This document shows, piece by piece, positions 10,465 through 21,375 of a stretch of DNA of 64,000 bases. Under the pieces are notes generated by a model. The model saw only the letters and a list, made by a program, of their open reading frames with translations, was not told the DNA's origin and searched no databases. How positions within the stretch are numbered: the first letter of the stretch is position 1; each line of letters begins with the position of its first letter. This stretch comes from Dipteronia dyeriana (Eukaryota > Streptophyta > Magnoliopsida > Sapindales > Sapindaceae): positions 17,190,001 through 17,254,000 of the forward strand of contig CM065296.1 of assembly GCA_032871835.1 (NCBI GenBank), read 5' to 3'. Position numbers and translations under genes: made by a program.

Positions 10465-12088
10465 TATTAGAATTATGCTCGGTAGCAAGAGTATAATAAT
10501 GTATTTGAGAATCTTTTCATATTAATAAAGTGATTTCTAGTTTAACAAATCTTATAGCATTTATAGTTTAATTATTATAATTGTCAAAAGTAAATAATCA
10601 TAAGGTCAAAAGACTATGAGAAAAGAAGAATTGTTCATACATCTAGATATGTATGAGGTAGACACAATTCTTTAGTTAGTTTTGAATAATATTCACAACT
10701 TAAGATAAAAGGTTGGGCGTCTTTATCTTGTCAAAGTTATAGATTATTTTGCTAGCATTTGAGTGGGATCATATGTGTTATGATGAGTCTAAAATCATCA
10801 AAGTGTGGTGCCTTTGGGCAAAAAAATTTAGTGCACTGGGTGCATTGAATAGGATCAAAATGAAATACTTTATCTAGAACCGTCAATGGATAAACGTTTT
10901 CATTTGAAGAAAATCGAAGAGTCTATCTCAATCCTGAGATAAATGATGGACTTATGGTTGCAAGTGTTATCATTTGAGCTATTTATGAGTACGATTTTAT
11001 AGCATAGTCTATCCTCGATAGTTTGGTGGTATTCATTTGTTAATCGATAGAGGACTTTATTTATAGATATTGACATCGTGGCTCCATTTATTGAATGAGA
11101 GTAGAATACCATCATATGGATGTTTTGAGGTATTGAATATTAAATCTTAACGTTAAATTTTCAATAGTGTCTATTGAAACATGGTTTCTGGACAAGTCAA
11201 AATATCCAAGTTTAAAATGTGGTCATATGAGTAAATATGGTAACTTGGAGAGCTATAGGCGGTCTATGAGCTCTTGGCGATTACTGGTATTCTTCACGAG
11301 TATACACTTTCTCCAATATGGTTGTCTATGCTATGAATGAGTAACATCAACTTATTCTATCTTTATTTAAGAGTTCAATTTTAGCTCTTTAGTGGAATGA
11401 ACTAAAATTAAATAGATTCTTCTTAGGAGGGGACTTATGATCCTATATATATATATAGGTTTGGAATTTTGGCCAGCTCTAATTAATTGCAAGAATTAAT
11501 TTCAACTTAGCTTGGGATTTTCTAGAGAGAGAATTTGGCCAAGCAAGAGCGAATTTTGAGGGAGAAAAAATTTGGTTTTTACTCTGGAAAAAATTCGACC
11601 AACTCATAGAGATAGTGTGAATTCGGCCAAGAAGAGAAAAATGGGAACGTTTTTGTTTTCGATAGTACACTAGTATCATTTACAGCAAAAGGGTTTTGTG
11701 TACAATATCCAATCAAGGTTCACGCGAGTTTCAATCAAATTGATTGATAATTCACAGGTGGCCGGACGTTCTTGATTTTTCTCTTGGAGGATTATTGTGA
11801 CTAACAAGGAACAAGATTTTGTTTGTTTCCATCCTCAGGTATACAAGATAGAGAAAGCGAGTCCATACTCCTAGGAGATTCACGTTCGTGATTGGATTGG
11901 AAGATATTACGGAATCAATTCGGCAATTGTTCAATCGTCACGAGAAAAATATGCGACACTTTTTATATACATCCATTAATCCAGGGTTAAGGTTCTTGTT
12001 ATTATAAAGGGAAAATTTTAATTTATACCGAAAATCTAATTTCTTAAATTTTTTCTGTGCTTCCGCTGCACGTGGTTTTTTCCCTACA
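10465..12088 (+). repeat. LTR1 of the B array
   Basis: Aligns base for base with the starts of the other B LTRs but begins TATTAGAATTATG instead of TGTTAGGATTATG (two G-to-A changes, one destroying the terminal TG). Ends TTTTTCCCTACA. It is about 1624 bases, against about 2370-2480 in the others, because some 800 bases are missing at about 11417 (AAATAGAT joined to TCTTCTTAGG; compare 19748 and 20548). TATA repeat at 11444-11457. Confidence 0.88.
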
Positions 12089-12090
12089 AT

Positions 12091-12102
12091 TGGTATCAGA
12101 GA
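12091..12102 (+). promoter_or_regulatory. Primer binding site of int1
   Basis: TGGTATCAGAGA lies two bases after the LTR. It matches the 3' end complement of plant initiator-Met tRNA except for the last base. Confidence 0.8.
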
Positions 12103-13476
12103 CTGGTTGTACCCTTGATTAATTGATGTATGTGTTTGTGAATCTTTTTCTTTTTATTGTATACATGCATGTTTTTAGAAAGAGATGGCACTCTAGGTAT
12201 TCGCATATATATTTACATTGGAATGTATAGATATATATGTGTGTGTGTGTGTGTGTTTTATATGTGGTTTGTTATTGCTCAATTTTGGTCCTAAAATTTA
12301 AATGTATTTTTGTTTTGGGATTGTAACAAGAAGGGTGGTCTACCATCAAAATAATTTCCTTCTTAGTAGTTGCTAAGTTTTTTTTTTTTTTTGATGTTGA
12401 AATAAAAACAAATTGCAGTATTTTTATTTATAATTCTTCTGTAATATACTCAAGTTTCGAAGACTGGAAGGTTTGAAGAATTAAGAGCAACCGAAAAATT
12501 TTTGGGACCGTGCGAGCCATAGCAACGAACGTGCCTGCAAAGAGCACGCATCCACGTTTGTTGTGGCAGGGGCTGCGCACGGCAGCCCTATGGAAGCCAT
12601 GGGCTGCACATGGCAGCCCTTTATGGGTTTGTGGTATGTGCACGCCCATGGGTAAGGGCCAAGGGTGTGCACGCTCATGGGAGTCAACCAAGAGAGTCTG
12701 GACGACGAAGGTCGCGTGTAGACTTGTTTGCCAAAAATGGAGTTTTTTTTTTGTATTCCAAGACATGTAATTTACTTGCTTTTCTAGGATGGACCAAAAT
12801 TGAAGCTATTTATATTTGTTGTAAAAATTGCAATGTTTGTCATTGTTTGATAACATGTCATATAGAATAGGAGTGCCACTCATATATCTCTTTTGGTGTG
12901 AACATGCATTGAATGGTTTAAGTATCTAAATTGGCATCTAGATAACTTAGTAAATCATTCTTTGGAATTCGATCACACGCCTTAAACAATTGAGTGGGAG
13001 AAGGTGTTTTGGAACACCTATGACCTCCAAGTTTAGTTGAGCTTTATGTTTCATGAATAACCCCCCAAGGGGTATTCATGAATTAAATTTATCAAGATAC
13101 TTCCTTACAAGGATAGACTAGACAATTAACCCAAACGATATCTATACCCAAAGGAGGGATATTCGTGAGGGATTATATTGAAGGTCGATAACTTTGTGTT
13201 ACACTTAATGTAATTTTATTAATATCCTCCCAAGAGTTCTTGTTAATAAAAAATTACAAGGCTAAAATTTAAAACGTTGGTTGTTATGTTAACAATTAGG
13301 TGGGACCTAGTCTAACTAGTAAATGTTGCGAACTCCCAAATGAGGTGTTACATTTATGGGTGTTGGATCACCGTTGAATTTTTAATATTGAATTATTTAT
13401 TTAATTCAAGATAAATATTCGAAAGTGCTTTGTCATGATTATTTACTTACATAATTTTTGTTATTAAAAAGAAATC
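12103..13476 (+). other. Long 5' leader of int1
   Basis: About 1.37 kb between primer site and gag, conserved in int2 and int3. It contains a (TG)n microsatellite (about 12237-12257), a T-run near 12380, a GC-rich island (12500-12720) with two perfect hairpins, and then AT-rich sequence. Short ORFs in the island differ between copies and are not supported as genes. Confidence 0.8.
12570..12619 (+). other. Tandem perfect hairpins in the B leader
   Basis: GGGCTGC-GCACG-GCAGCCC at 12570-12588 and GGGCTGC-ACATG-GCAGCCC at 12601-12619, spaced 31 bases. Both have 7-bp perfect stems and 5-base loops. Counterparts are at 21657-21706 (first stem damaged, second perfect) and 37139-37189. They lie about 470-480 bases after the primer site in all three copies. 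An RNA structural role is inferred. Confidence 0.6.
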
Positions 13477-14172
13477 ATGACCCCATCCCTAATCAATATC
13501 CTAAAAAATAATACTGTAACTGATGATAATTATGTCACATGGAAAATGAATATTGGGTTGTTAATGCAAATTGAAAAACATAAAATTCGTTATGTCTATT
13601 CCTTAACAACCAAATTAATTAATCTACTCAAGAGCAAAGAGATGAGTATCAGTAGTGGAAGTCTTTACATGAGATGGCTAAATGTACGTTACATTATGGC
13701 CACCATCTCAGACATGTTGCAACAGCAATATGAAGGAATTGAGATTGTTGTCGATATAATGATGTCTCTAGAGGAGATGTTTGCTATGAGGTCTAGGATG
13801 ACTAAGAGAGAGGCAGTGACTGCCTTTATGAATCTTATGATGAAACCTGGACAGGGTATGAAAGATCACATGATGAAAGTCATAGCACATCTCAACATTG
13901 CTGAACTAAATGGTGTTGAGATAGATTTTCAGACCAAAATTGACATGATTGTCAACTTACTGCCGGATTCCTTTGATCAATTCAAGTTAGACTACACCTT
14001 GAATAATAAGAAATACACCTTGCAAGGCCTGATGCAAGATGTTCAAAGGGCGGAAAAAATCCTTGTGAAAGGCAAGGGTCAAGAGATTCATATGCTTGGT
14101 AAGTTACAACTGTTAAAGACCCGTAAGAAAGTCAAGAGACAACAGAAGAAAAAGCAACTTGAGCCTTCTTAG
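13477..14172 (+). CDS. gag: Gag of B-family copia element (int1)
   Basis: An open 231-codon frame starting at ATG 13477 (MTPSLINILKNNTVTDDNY), just after the leader. It resembles the copia gag pattern: the WKMNIGLLMQIEKHKIRY segment, then LEEMFAMRSRMTKREAVTAF, MKPGQGMKDHMMKVIAHLN, LPDSFDQFKLDYTLN and a basic Lys/Gln-rich end. These are the UBN2-like gag core features. It stops at a TAG after QLEPS; the downstream zinc knuckle is in the same general region and other copies have the same stop, so the family may truncate here, or the stop may be a shared mutation. It is the only B gag in the window that keeps its ATG. Function would be particle assembly and RNA binding. Confidence 0.75.
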   Translation: MTPSLINILKNNTVTDDNYVTWKMNIGLLMQIEKHKIRYVYSLTTKLINLLKSKEMSISSGSLYMRWLNVRYIMATISDMLQQQYEGIEIVVDIMMSLEEMFAMRSRMTKREAVTAFMNLMMKPGQGMKDHMMKVIAHLNIAELNGVEIDFQTKIDMIVNLLPDSFDQFKLDYTLNNKKYTLQGLMQDVQRAEKILVKGKGQEIHMLGKLQLLKTRKKVKRQQKKKQLEPS

Positions 14173-15525
14173 AGGAAGACCAAGAAAGTAACCAATATCA
14201 AAGGAAAGTGTTTGTTTTGTGGTGAAAAGGGTCAAAGGAATAGACTGAATAAGAATGAATTCAACTTACATTTAGGCAATAGAGCGTTGGTGTCTACTAG
14301 TGTAGTGGGAGATATTAGAATCAATTTAGATTCTTATAGGCATTTAGTTTTAATAAATGTTTATTATGTAACACAATTCAAGAGGAATTTAATTTTGGTC
14401 TCCTGTCTAAATAAATTTGGATATTTGGTTACTTTTAATAAAGGTTTTATTATTAGCAAGAATAATAAATTTGTTTGTAAAGGTACATTGGAAAACGGTT
14501 TATTCTACTTGCCTAGAAATATATCTCACTTGTTGGACACGGAATCAACGAAACCTAATCATAAAAGAGTAAAATTATCAAAATATGAAACCTACCTATG
14601 GCATTTGCGCCTAGGTCAAATATAATTAAAAGATTGGAAAGTGATGGACCTCTAAGTGACTTAAAGGTTGATCATCTACCAACTTGTGAATCTTGTTTAC
14701 GAACAAAGGCACAAGAGCCATCGAATGTTTAGGATTGAAACACACAAATGTGTGTGGAACTATGAGCATTCAAGCTAGAGGTGGATATGAGTACTTCATC
14801 ACTTTCACGGATGATCACTCAAGATTTGGCTATGTGTATTTAATGAGACATAAGTTGGAAGCTTGTGATACGTTCAAACCATTTAAAGTTGAAGTAGAAA
14901 ATCAGCTTGAGAAACGCATAAAATTCATTAGATCTGATCGCGGTGGAGAATATCGATCTGGTGAGTTTCAGTAATATCTTATTGATAATGGGATAATTTC
15001 TTAGTTTTCTGCACCAGGTACACCTCAACAAAATGGGGTGGCAGAAAGGAGAAGTAGAACTCTTTTGGATATGGTTCGTTCTACGTTGAGTTATTCAATG
15101 CTCCCTAATTATTTTTGGGGATATGCTTTACAACCGCAGTGTACATTCTAAACGATGTACCAGCTAAGTCGGTTCCTAAAACACCGCATGAGTTATGGAT
15201 CGGACGAAAGCCTAGTTTACAACACCTAAGGATATTTGGATGTTCTGCACACTTGTTAAAAGGAAAGACAGAAAAGATGGAGTCCTGTTCAGAAACATGC
15301 ATATTTGTAGGGTTTCCAAAAGGAACAAAAGGATATTACTTTTATAATCCTTCGGATCTTAAAGAATTTGTTTTGACAAATGCTAAATTTCTAGAAGAGG
15401 ACTATATGAATAATTTTGTGCCTAAAAGTAGAATTGTCCTAAATGAGCTTTTAGGAGATACAATTCCACAAGAGGTTTCGCAACCAAAACCAATTGTATG
15501 TTCCGTACCAACACAAGATCAATAA
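14173..15525 (+). pseudogene. pol: Half zinc knuckle, pre-integrase and integrase of int1 (protease absent)
   Basis: A knuckle start (GKCLFCGEKGQRNRLNKNEF) passes in frame into pre-integrase sequence (LVSTSVVGDIRINLDS, NVYYV, LILVSCLNKFGYLVTF); no Asp-Ser/Thr-Gly motif lies between them. The zinc-binding segment (LWHLRLGQI, CESC) is damaged by a small deletion near 14620 and another near 14700. Integrase core: ARGGYEYFITFTDDHSRFGY, IRSDRGGEYRSGEF, stops at about 14974 and 15003, then APGTPQQNGVAERRSRTLLD. The C-terminal part (LQHLRIFGCSAHLLKGKTEK, about 15219 onward) continues to 15525. Broken by several stops and frameshifts. Confidence 0.85.
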
Positions 15526-16698
15526 TCTACCATACCTCATTGTAGTGGGAGGGTTGTTAGACAACCCGAGAGATACATCGGCCTAGGAGAATCTGTAGAG
15601 AATCTTTAGGACAATGATGATCCTTATACGTACAAGGAAGCAATGGAAGATGTTGATTTTCACCATTGGCAAAAGGCAATGCAATCCGAAATTGAATCTA
15701 TGTTCAAAAACAAAGTCTGGTCTCTTGTAGACTTGCCTAAAGGGATAAAACTCATAAGGTGCAAATGGGTATACAAGAGGAAAAGAGGAATGGATGGAAA
15801 GGTGGAAACCTTTAAAGCTAGATTGGTAGCTAAAGGTTATCCACAGAAGGAAGGTATCGATTATGAAGAAACCTTCTCTCCTGTGGCCATGCTTAAATCC
15901 ATTAGGATACTCTTATCCATTGCGACATCTCTAGACCTAGAGATTTAACAAATGGATGTCAAGACTGCTTTCCTTAATGGAAGTCTTGACGAAAGCATCT
16001 ATATGATGCAATCAGAAGGATCCATTGAAAATGGCCAAGAGGAAAGGGTATGCAAGTTGCAAAGATCCATATATGGATTGAAGCAATCATCCAGATCCTG
16101 GAACATAAGATTCAATCAAGCCGTGAAAAGTTTTGGATTTATTCAAAACCTTGATGAACCTTATGTATACAAAAGGATTAAAAACGACAAGTTGGTTTTC
16201 CTAGTTCTTTACATTGATGATATACTACTCATCGAAAATGATGTAGGTGCATTGACATTAATAAAAGAAAGGTTAGCAAAACAATTTGATATGAAGGACT
16301 TAGGAGAAGCAAGTTATAGTCTTGATATCCAAGTCATAAGAGATAGAAAGAATAGAATGATTGCCTTATCCCAAGCTTCATACATAGATAAAATCTTGTC
16401 TAGGTTTTCCATGCAAGATTCCAAGAAAGGTATGTTACCTTTCAGACATGGAATCAAACTTTCTAAGGAACAAGTTCCTAAGAATGAAAGTGAAGAGCAA
16501 TTCATGAGTAGGGTTCCTTACGCATCGGCAGTTGGAAGTCTCATGTATACAATGCTCTGCACAAGACCAGATATTTGTTTTGCTGTGGGAATAGTTAGTA
16601 GGTTTCAATCGAAACCTGGTCTTAATCACTGGACGGCAGTCAAACATATTTTCAAGTATCTTAGGAGAATGAGAGATTATATGCTTGTATACTCTTGA
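15526..16698 (+). pseudogene. pol: Reverse transcriptase of int1
   Basis: RT starts with [19 protein letters not shown] and [20 protein letters not shown], continues to [16 protein letters not shown], then a single TAA at 15946 replaces a Trp codon before QMDVKTAFLNGSLDESIYMM. The catalytic box is YIDD at about 16213 (LVLYIDDILLIENDVG, usually YVDD in this family: compare 40509). The thumb and connection part runs through SRVPYASAVGSLMYTMLCTR to KHIFKYLRRMRDYMLVYS and a stop at 16696. Otherwise well preserved. Confidence 0.9.
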
Positions 16699-17150
16699 GG
16701 GGATTTAATTTATGTTTGGTATACAGATTCTGTTTTTTAGTCAGATTCTGACTCTAGGAGATCAATATAAGGATTTGTGTTTACTATTGAAAGAGGGGAA
16801 GTCATATGAAAGAGTATCAAGCAATCTTGTATTGCCGATTCCATAATGGAAGCTGAGTATGTTGCCGCATGCGAGGATGCTAAAGAGGCTGTCTGGCTCC
16901 GCCAATTCTTGATTGACTTGGAAGTGGTTCCTGATGCGAAAAAGTAGATCACTATCTATTGTGACAATAATGGAGCAGCGGCTATTTTGAGAGAACCAAG
17001 AAGTCATAAGAGTGGGAAACACATTGAAAGAAAGTATCACCTTCTAAGGGAAATTGTGCATAGGGGTGACGTGACGATTACTAAGATCAAATCATCAGAA
17101 AATCTAGCAGATCCCTTTACAATGGCTCTTCCACAAAAAGAGTTTTAATG
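16699..17150 (+). pseudogene. pol: RNase H of int1
   Basis: Follows RT in the same frame with stops at about 16738, 16768 and 16946. Motifs seen are SDSDSRRSI, SIMEAEYVAACEDAKEAVWL, YCDNNGAAAI, REPRSHKSGKHIERKYHLLR and NLADPFTMALPQK. It ends just before the purine tract CAAGTGGGAGAT (17200-17211) that adjoins LTR2. Confidence 0.85.
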
Positions 17151-17199
17151 GGCATCTAGACAACATGGGGATGAGAGATATGACACATTTTCTTTAGAG

Positions 17200-17211
17200 C
17201 AAGTGGGAGAT
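17200..17211 (+). promoter_or_regulatory. Polypurine tract before LTR2
   Basis: CAAGTGGGAGAT abuts TGTTAGG. The same tract precedes LTR5 (about 45900) and a slightly changed one (AAGTGGTAGAT) precedes LTR4, showing it is the family's plus-strand primer. Confidence 0.75.
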
Positions 17212-17598
17212 TGTTAGGATTATGCTCGATAGCAAGAGTATAATAATGTATTTGACAATCTTTTCATATTAACAAAGTGATTTCTAGTTTAACAAATCTT
17301 ATAGCATTTGTAGTTTAATTATTATAATTGTCAAAAGTAAAAAATCATAAGGCCAAAAGACTATGAGAAAAAAAGAATTGTTCATACATCTAGATATGCA
17401 TGAGGTAGACACAATTCTTTAGTTAGTCTTGAATAATATTCACAGCTTAAGATAAAAGGTTGGGCGCCTTTATCTTGTCAAAGTTGTAGACTCTTTTGCT
17501 AGCATTTGAGTGGGATCAAATGTGTTATGATGAGTCTAAAATCATTAAAGTGTGGTGTCTTTGGGCAAAAGAATCTAGTGCACTGGGTGCATTGAATA

Positions 17599-17603
17599 GG
17601 ATC
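17599..17603. repeat. Left target duplication GGATC of the solo LTR
   Basis: GGATC precedes the solo LTR and is repeated at 19208-19212. LTR1 (near 10850) has one uninterrupted AATAGGATCAAAATG at the same place, which shows the empty site. Confidence 0.92.
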
Positions 17604-19207
17604 TGAAACAAATATTATGGTGTGTAAAATATTAATCTAAAGGGGGGGAGTGAATAGATTTTAAACAATTTTATCAATTTTTCGTTAATGGACAATTTGA
17701 CTAATATACCCCTAACTAGTTACAATAATATCACAAGTGTAATAAGTGCGAAAATAGTAAAGACACTTGAGATATACGTGGAAACCTTCCAAATAGGAAA
17801 AACCACGGGCTGATAAGTGCGCCATACTCAAACCTCAAATCCACTAATGGCAAAGAAATTACAACCTAATCCCTGTTTAAAATCCACCACCACTACCTAA
17901 TCCCGGTATAAGTGAACCTAGTCCATCTTGCTTGCGATTTAAGCTACCTACTCTAGGAAACAACACAAGTCTTACCTCTCAATGAAGAGATAAAATGGCC
18001 TATGTGAATATATGATGATATTCAAAGAACCAACAAGGCTAGGAAACCTTATATGCTTATCTAGGATTATGAGATGGCAATTAATGCAATCCTAGATATC
18101 AAGAGCTAAATGACATGTTCAAAAAGCTTAGCTAAACATAGATCAAACAATCCTATGAAGCTATCACAATACAACACTCAATCATGTGATCACATCAATC
18201 TCTAATTTGTATCTAGAATATGTTCTAAGAGCATACAAATAATTAAAGAGATGGCTTAGCAAGCAAAACACTTAACTTGTAAGAAGATAGTGAAGAACTT
18301 ACCAAACAAGATGTGATGAAGCAAAACTATCCATTGATGCACTCTAAATGATCTTAGATGATGCAAGATGAAGTTTTTATGCACATGGGAATGCTTTGAG
18401 TGTTTAAAGATGAGTTCTTGGAAGAGTTTTCCTTTTGAAATGTGTTTAAAGGAAAAGATATGATGTTCTAAACTCTTACACGACCTGAATATAAAGAGTT
18501 ATATATATATATATATATATATGAGTTTCAATCAGAGTGAGGTCATTTTGGAAAAAACGTTCCAGCTCCCGCTATATGCGCCGGTGAGGTGCGCTGGTCG
18601 AGTAGCACACCTTTAGCTCACAACCTAAATTTTCAATAGGCGTTGGTCGAATGGCGCAGCACAGTGGCGCATGACATGCGACGATCCACTAGAATGTTGC
18701 ACTGGTAAGGCTGCGCTAGTCGAGTAGCGCACTACCCATTTTTTCAATATTGCGCGGGTGCAGTGGCACATCTCAGAGGCGCATGACAAGCGGCGATCCA
18801 CCGGAATGTTACTTTGGTGAGGCTGCGCTAGTCGAGCAGCGCAGCACCAGCGCAATGCCAACTTTTTTAACACCTAGACACACAAAATCAACAAGTCCTA
18901 GAGTGATGAATATGCATCCTATACTAATGCGTAACATGACATAAAACTTGAATTACAAGATGCAAATGAATTAACAAGAGTCATTTAAACCAAAATGCAC
19001 ACAAGTATAAACACACAACATATATGAATAAGAGTTATGCATGAATTTGTCAGTGTGTGCAACTATCTCTTTAAAGCAAGTAAGCACAAGAATTTTACCT
19101 TAGGTGCTTCTCCTATTGAGGTCTTGAGAGCCTAAGCTACTCTTACATAAACCCCAAAAATGTGATTTGTTCACGAAATGAGCCAATCAATAAATGAGGA
19201 CTTTACA
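17604..19207 (-). repeat. Solo Sirevirus LTR (second subfamily, same as M)
   Basis: On the minus strand it runs TGTAAAGTCCTC to TTTGTTTCA, about 1604 bases, with no internal region. It matches the LTRs of element M at 22032-23609 and 30147-31563. On the minus strand the array of GCGCTGG/GAGTAGCGCAC repeats (18560-18870) lies upstream of a TATA repeat (18500-18522). It is flanked by perfect GGATC, so it arose by LTR-LTR recombination of a full element. Confidence 0.93.
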
Positions 19208-21191
19208 GGATCAAAATGAAATACTTTATCTAGAGCCGACAATCGGAGAGTCTATCTCAATCCTGAGATAAATGATGGACTTATGGTTGCAAGTGTTATC
19301 ATTTGAGTTATCAATGAGTACGATTATATAGCATAGTTTATCCTTGATAGCTTGGTGGTATTCATTTGTTAATCGATAGAGGACTTCATTTATAGATATG
19401 GACATCGTGGCTCAATTTATTGAATGAGAGTAGAATACCATCATATGGATGTTTTAAGGTATTGGATATTAAATCTTAACGTTAAGTTTTCATTAGTGTC
19501 TATTGAAACATAGCTTCTGGACAAGTCAAAATATCCAAGTTCAAAATGTGGTCATATGAGTAAATATGGTAACTTGGAGAGCTATAGGCGGTCTATGAGC
19601 TCTTGGCGATTACTGGTATTCTTCACGAGGATACACTTTCTCTAATAAGATTGTCTAGGGTATGAATGGGTAACATCAACTTATTCTATCTTTGTTTAAG
19701 AGTTCAATTTTAATTCTTTAGTGGAATAAACTAAAATTAAATAGATCGGACCTAAGTGAATCATTTGTTGATTGTGATTGGGTTGTGTCTATTGGAGCTT
19801 AAATCTAGATAGTCCGCCAAGATCCCCAATCCACACAAACTTGCATGGATCACTTGATATAATCTACTGGACCAATTTACGGGTCCATCTAGAATTGTAT
19901 TGAGGCATGTGGACTTGTTTATTTTTGTAAGAATGGGTCTAGTTCACATGTGGACTTTTTATAAAGGTCTAATTGATCTAATAAAATAAGAAAATAATAT
20001 ATTGGTCCATATATGCGTTTTGGGCGGCAAGGTTATTTAGAATGGCTTTATTATATTATATTATTTTATTATTTAATTAAGTGGAAATTAATTAATTTAG
20101 TGATTAATAAATTATTTAATTAAAAGTCAAAATCTTTTTCCTAATAGGAGATTGTCTCCTAAAATTATACTATTGTTGGTAGTATAACTAATGTTAAAGA
20201 CTATATTTGATAAGTAGATAAATAAAAAGAATTATTTATCTAATCAAATTAGGAAGTCTTTAATATGGTTACAAATACATTATTGAGTTGGATTAGGAGT
20301 CTATGTGTAGGATATAATTCTTTTTTGAAAAGGATTCTTAACCACCAAGTAAATCTACCTATGGAAAGGATTCTTAACTACCAAGTAAATCCTTCTTAAG
20401 AAATGAATTAAGTCTCCTACTAATATGCTATGAAATTTCGGCTAACTATGTATATATAAGAGGAGGATAGAATTCCTTTTAGATAAGGATTCTTAACTAC
20501 CAAATAAATCCACCTAAGGAAAGGATTTTTGCCAACCAAGTAAATCCTTCTTAGGAGAGGACTTATGATCATATATATATAGGTTTGGAATTTCGGCCAA
20601 CTCTAATTAATTGCAAGAATTAATTTTGGCTTAGCTTGGGATTTTCTAGAGAGAGAATTCGGCCAAGCAAGAGAGAATTTTGAGGGAGAAAAAAATTCGA
20701 CCAACTCATAGAGATAGTGTGAATTCTACTAAGAAGAGAAAAAGAGGAACGTTTTTATTTTCGATAGTACACTAGTATCCATTACATCAAAAGGGTTTTG
20801 TGTACAACATCGAATCAAGGTTCATCCGAGTTTCAATCAAATTGATTGATAATTCACAAGTGGCCGGACGTTCTTGATTTTTCTCTTGGAGGATTATTGT
20901 GACTAACAAGGAACAAGATTTTATTTGTTTCCATCCTCAAGTATACAAGATAAAGAAAGGGAGCCCACACTCCTAGGTGATCAACATTCGTGATTGGATT
21001 GGAAGATCTTGCGGAATCAATTTGGCGCTTGTTCAATCGTCACAAGAAAAAGGTATGACGTTTTTTATATACATTAATTAATCTAGGGTTAAAGTTCTTG
21101 TTATTATAAAGGGAAAAATTTTATTTATACCGAAAACTTAATTTCATAAATTTTTTCTATGCTTCCATTGCGTGAGGTTTTTCCCTACAAT

Positions 21192-21203
21192 TGGTATCAG
21201 AGA
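21192..21203 (+). promoter_or_regulatory. Primer binding site of int2
   Basis: TGGTATCAGAGA, two bases after the end of LTR2, identical to the int1 site. Confidence 0.8.
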
Positions 21204-21329
21204 CTGGTTGTACCCTTGATTAATTGATGTATGTGTTCGTGAATCATTTTCTTTTTATTGTATATATGCATGCTTTTAGAAAGAGATGACACTCTAGGTA
21301 ATCGCATATATATTTACATTGGAATGTAT

Positions 21330-21375
<46 letters not shown>

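Larger units (their letters stand above)
17212..21189 (+). repeat. LTR2 of the B array, split by a solo Sirevirus LTR
   Basis: Starts TGTTAGGATTATGCTCGATAG and ends TTTTTCCCTACA. The insert at 17604-19207 plus duplicated GGATC separates it; without them the LTR is about 2.37 kb, the full family length. A TATA repeat lies at 20572-20580, followed by the GAATTCGGCCAAG-rich untranslated part. Confidence 0.9.

Noticed and set aside
12091..12110. tRNA gene at the primer sites
   Set aside because: Only the 12-14 bases complementary to the tRNA 3' end are present; no cloverleaf follows.
12428..12870. Overlapping short ORFs on both strands in the GC-rich leader island (also 21524-21997 and 37019-37497)
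   Set aside because: The frames are not conserved between the three leaders, have no recognised domain, and follow from the low stop density of a GC-rich block. The hairpins explain the conservation better.
18750..18944. Short plus-strand ORF in the solo LTR
   Set aside because: Lies in the CpG repeat tract and is not shared by the M LTRs.
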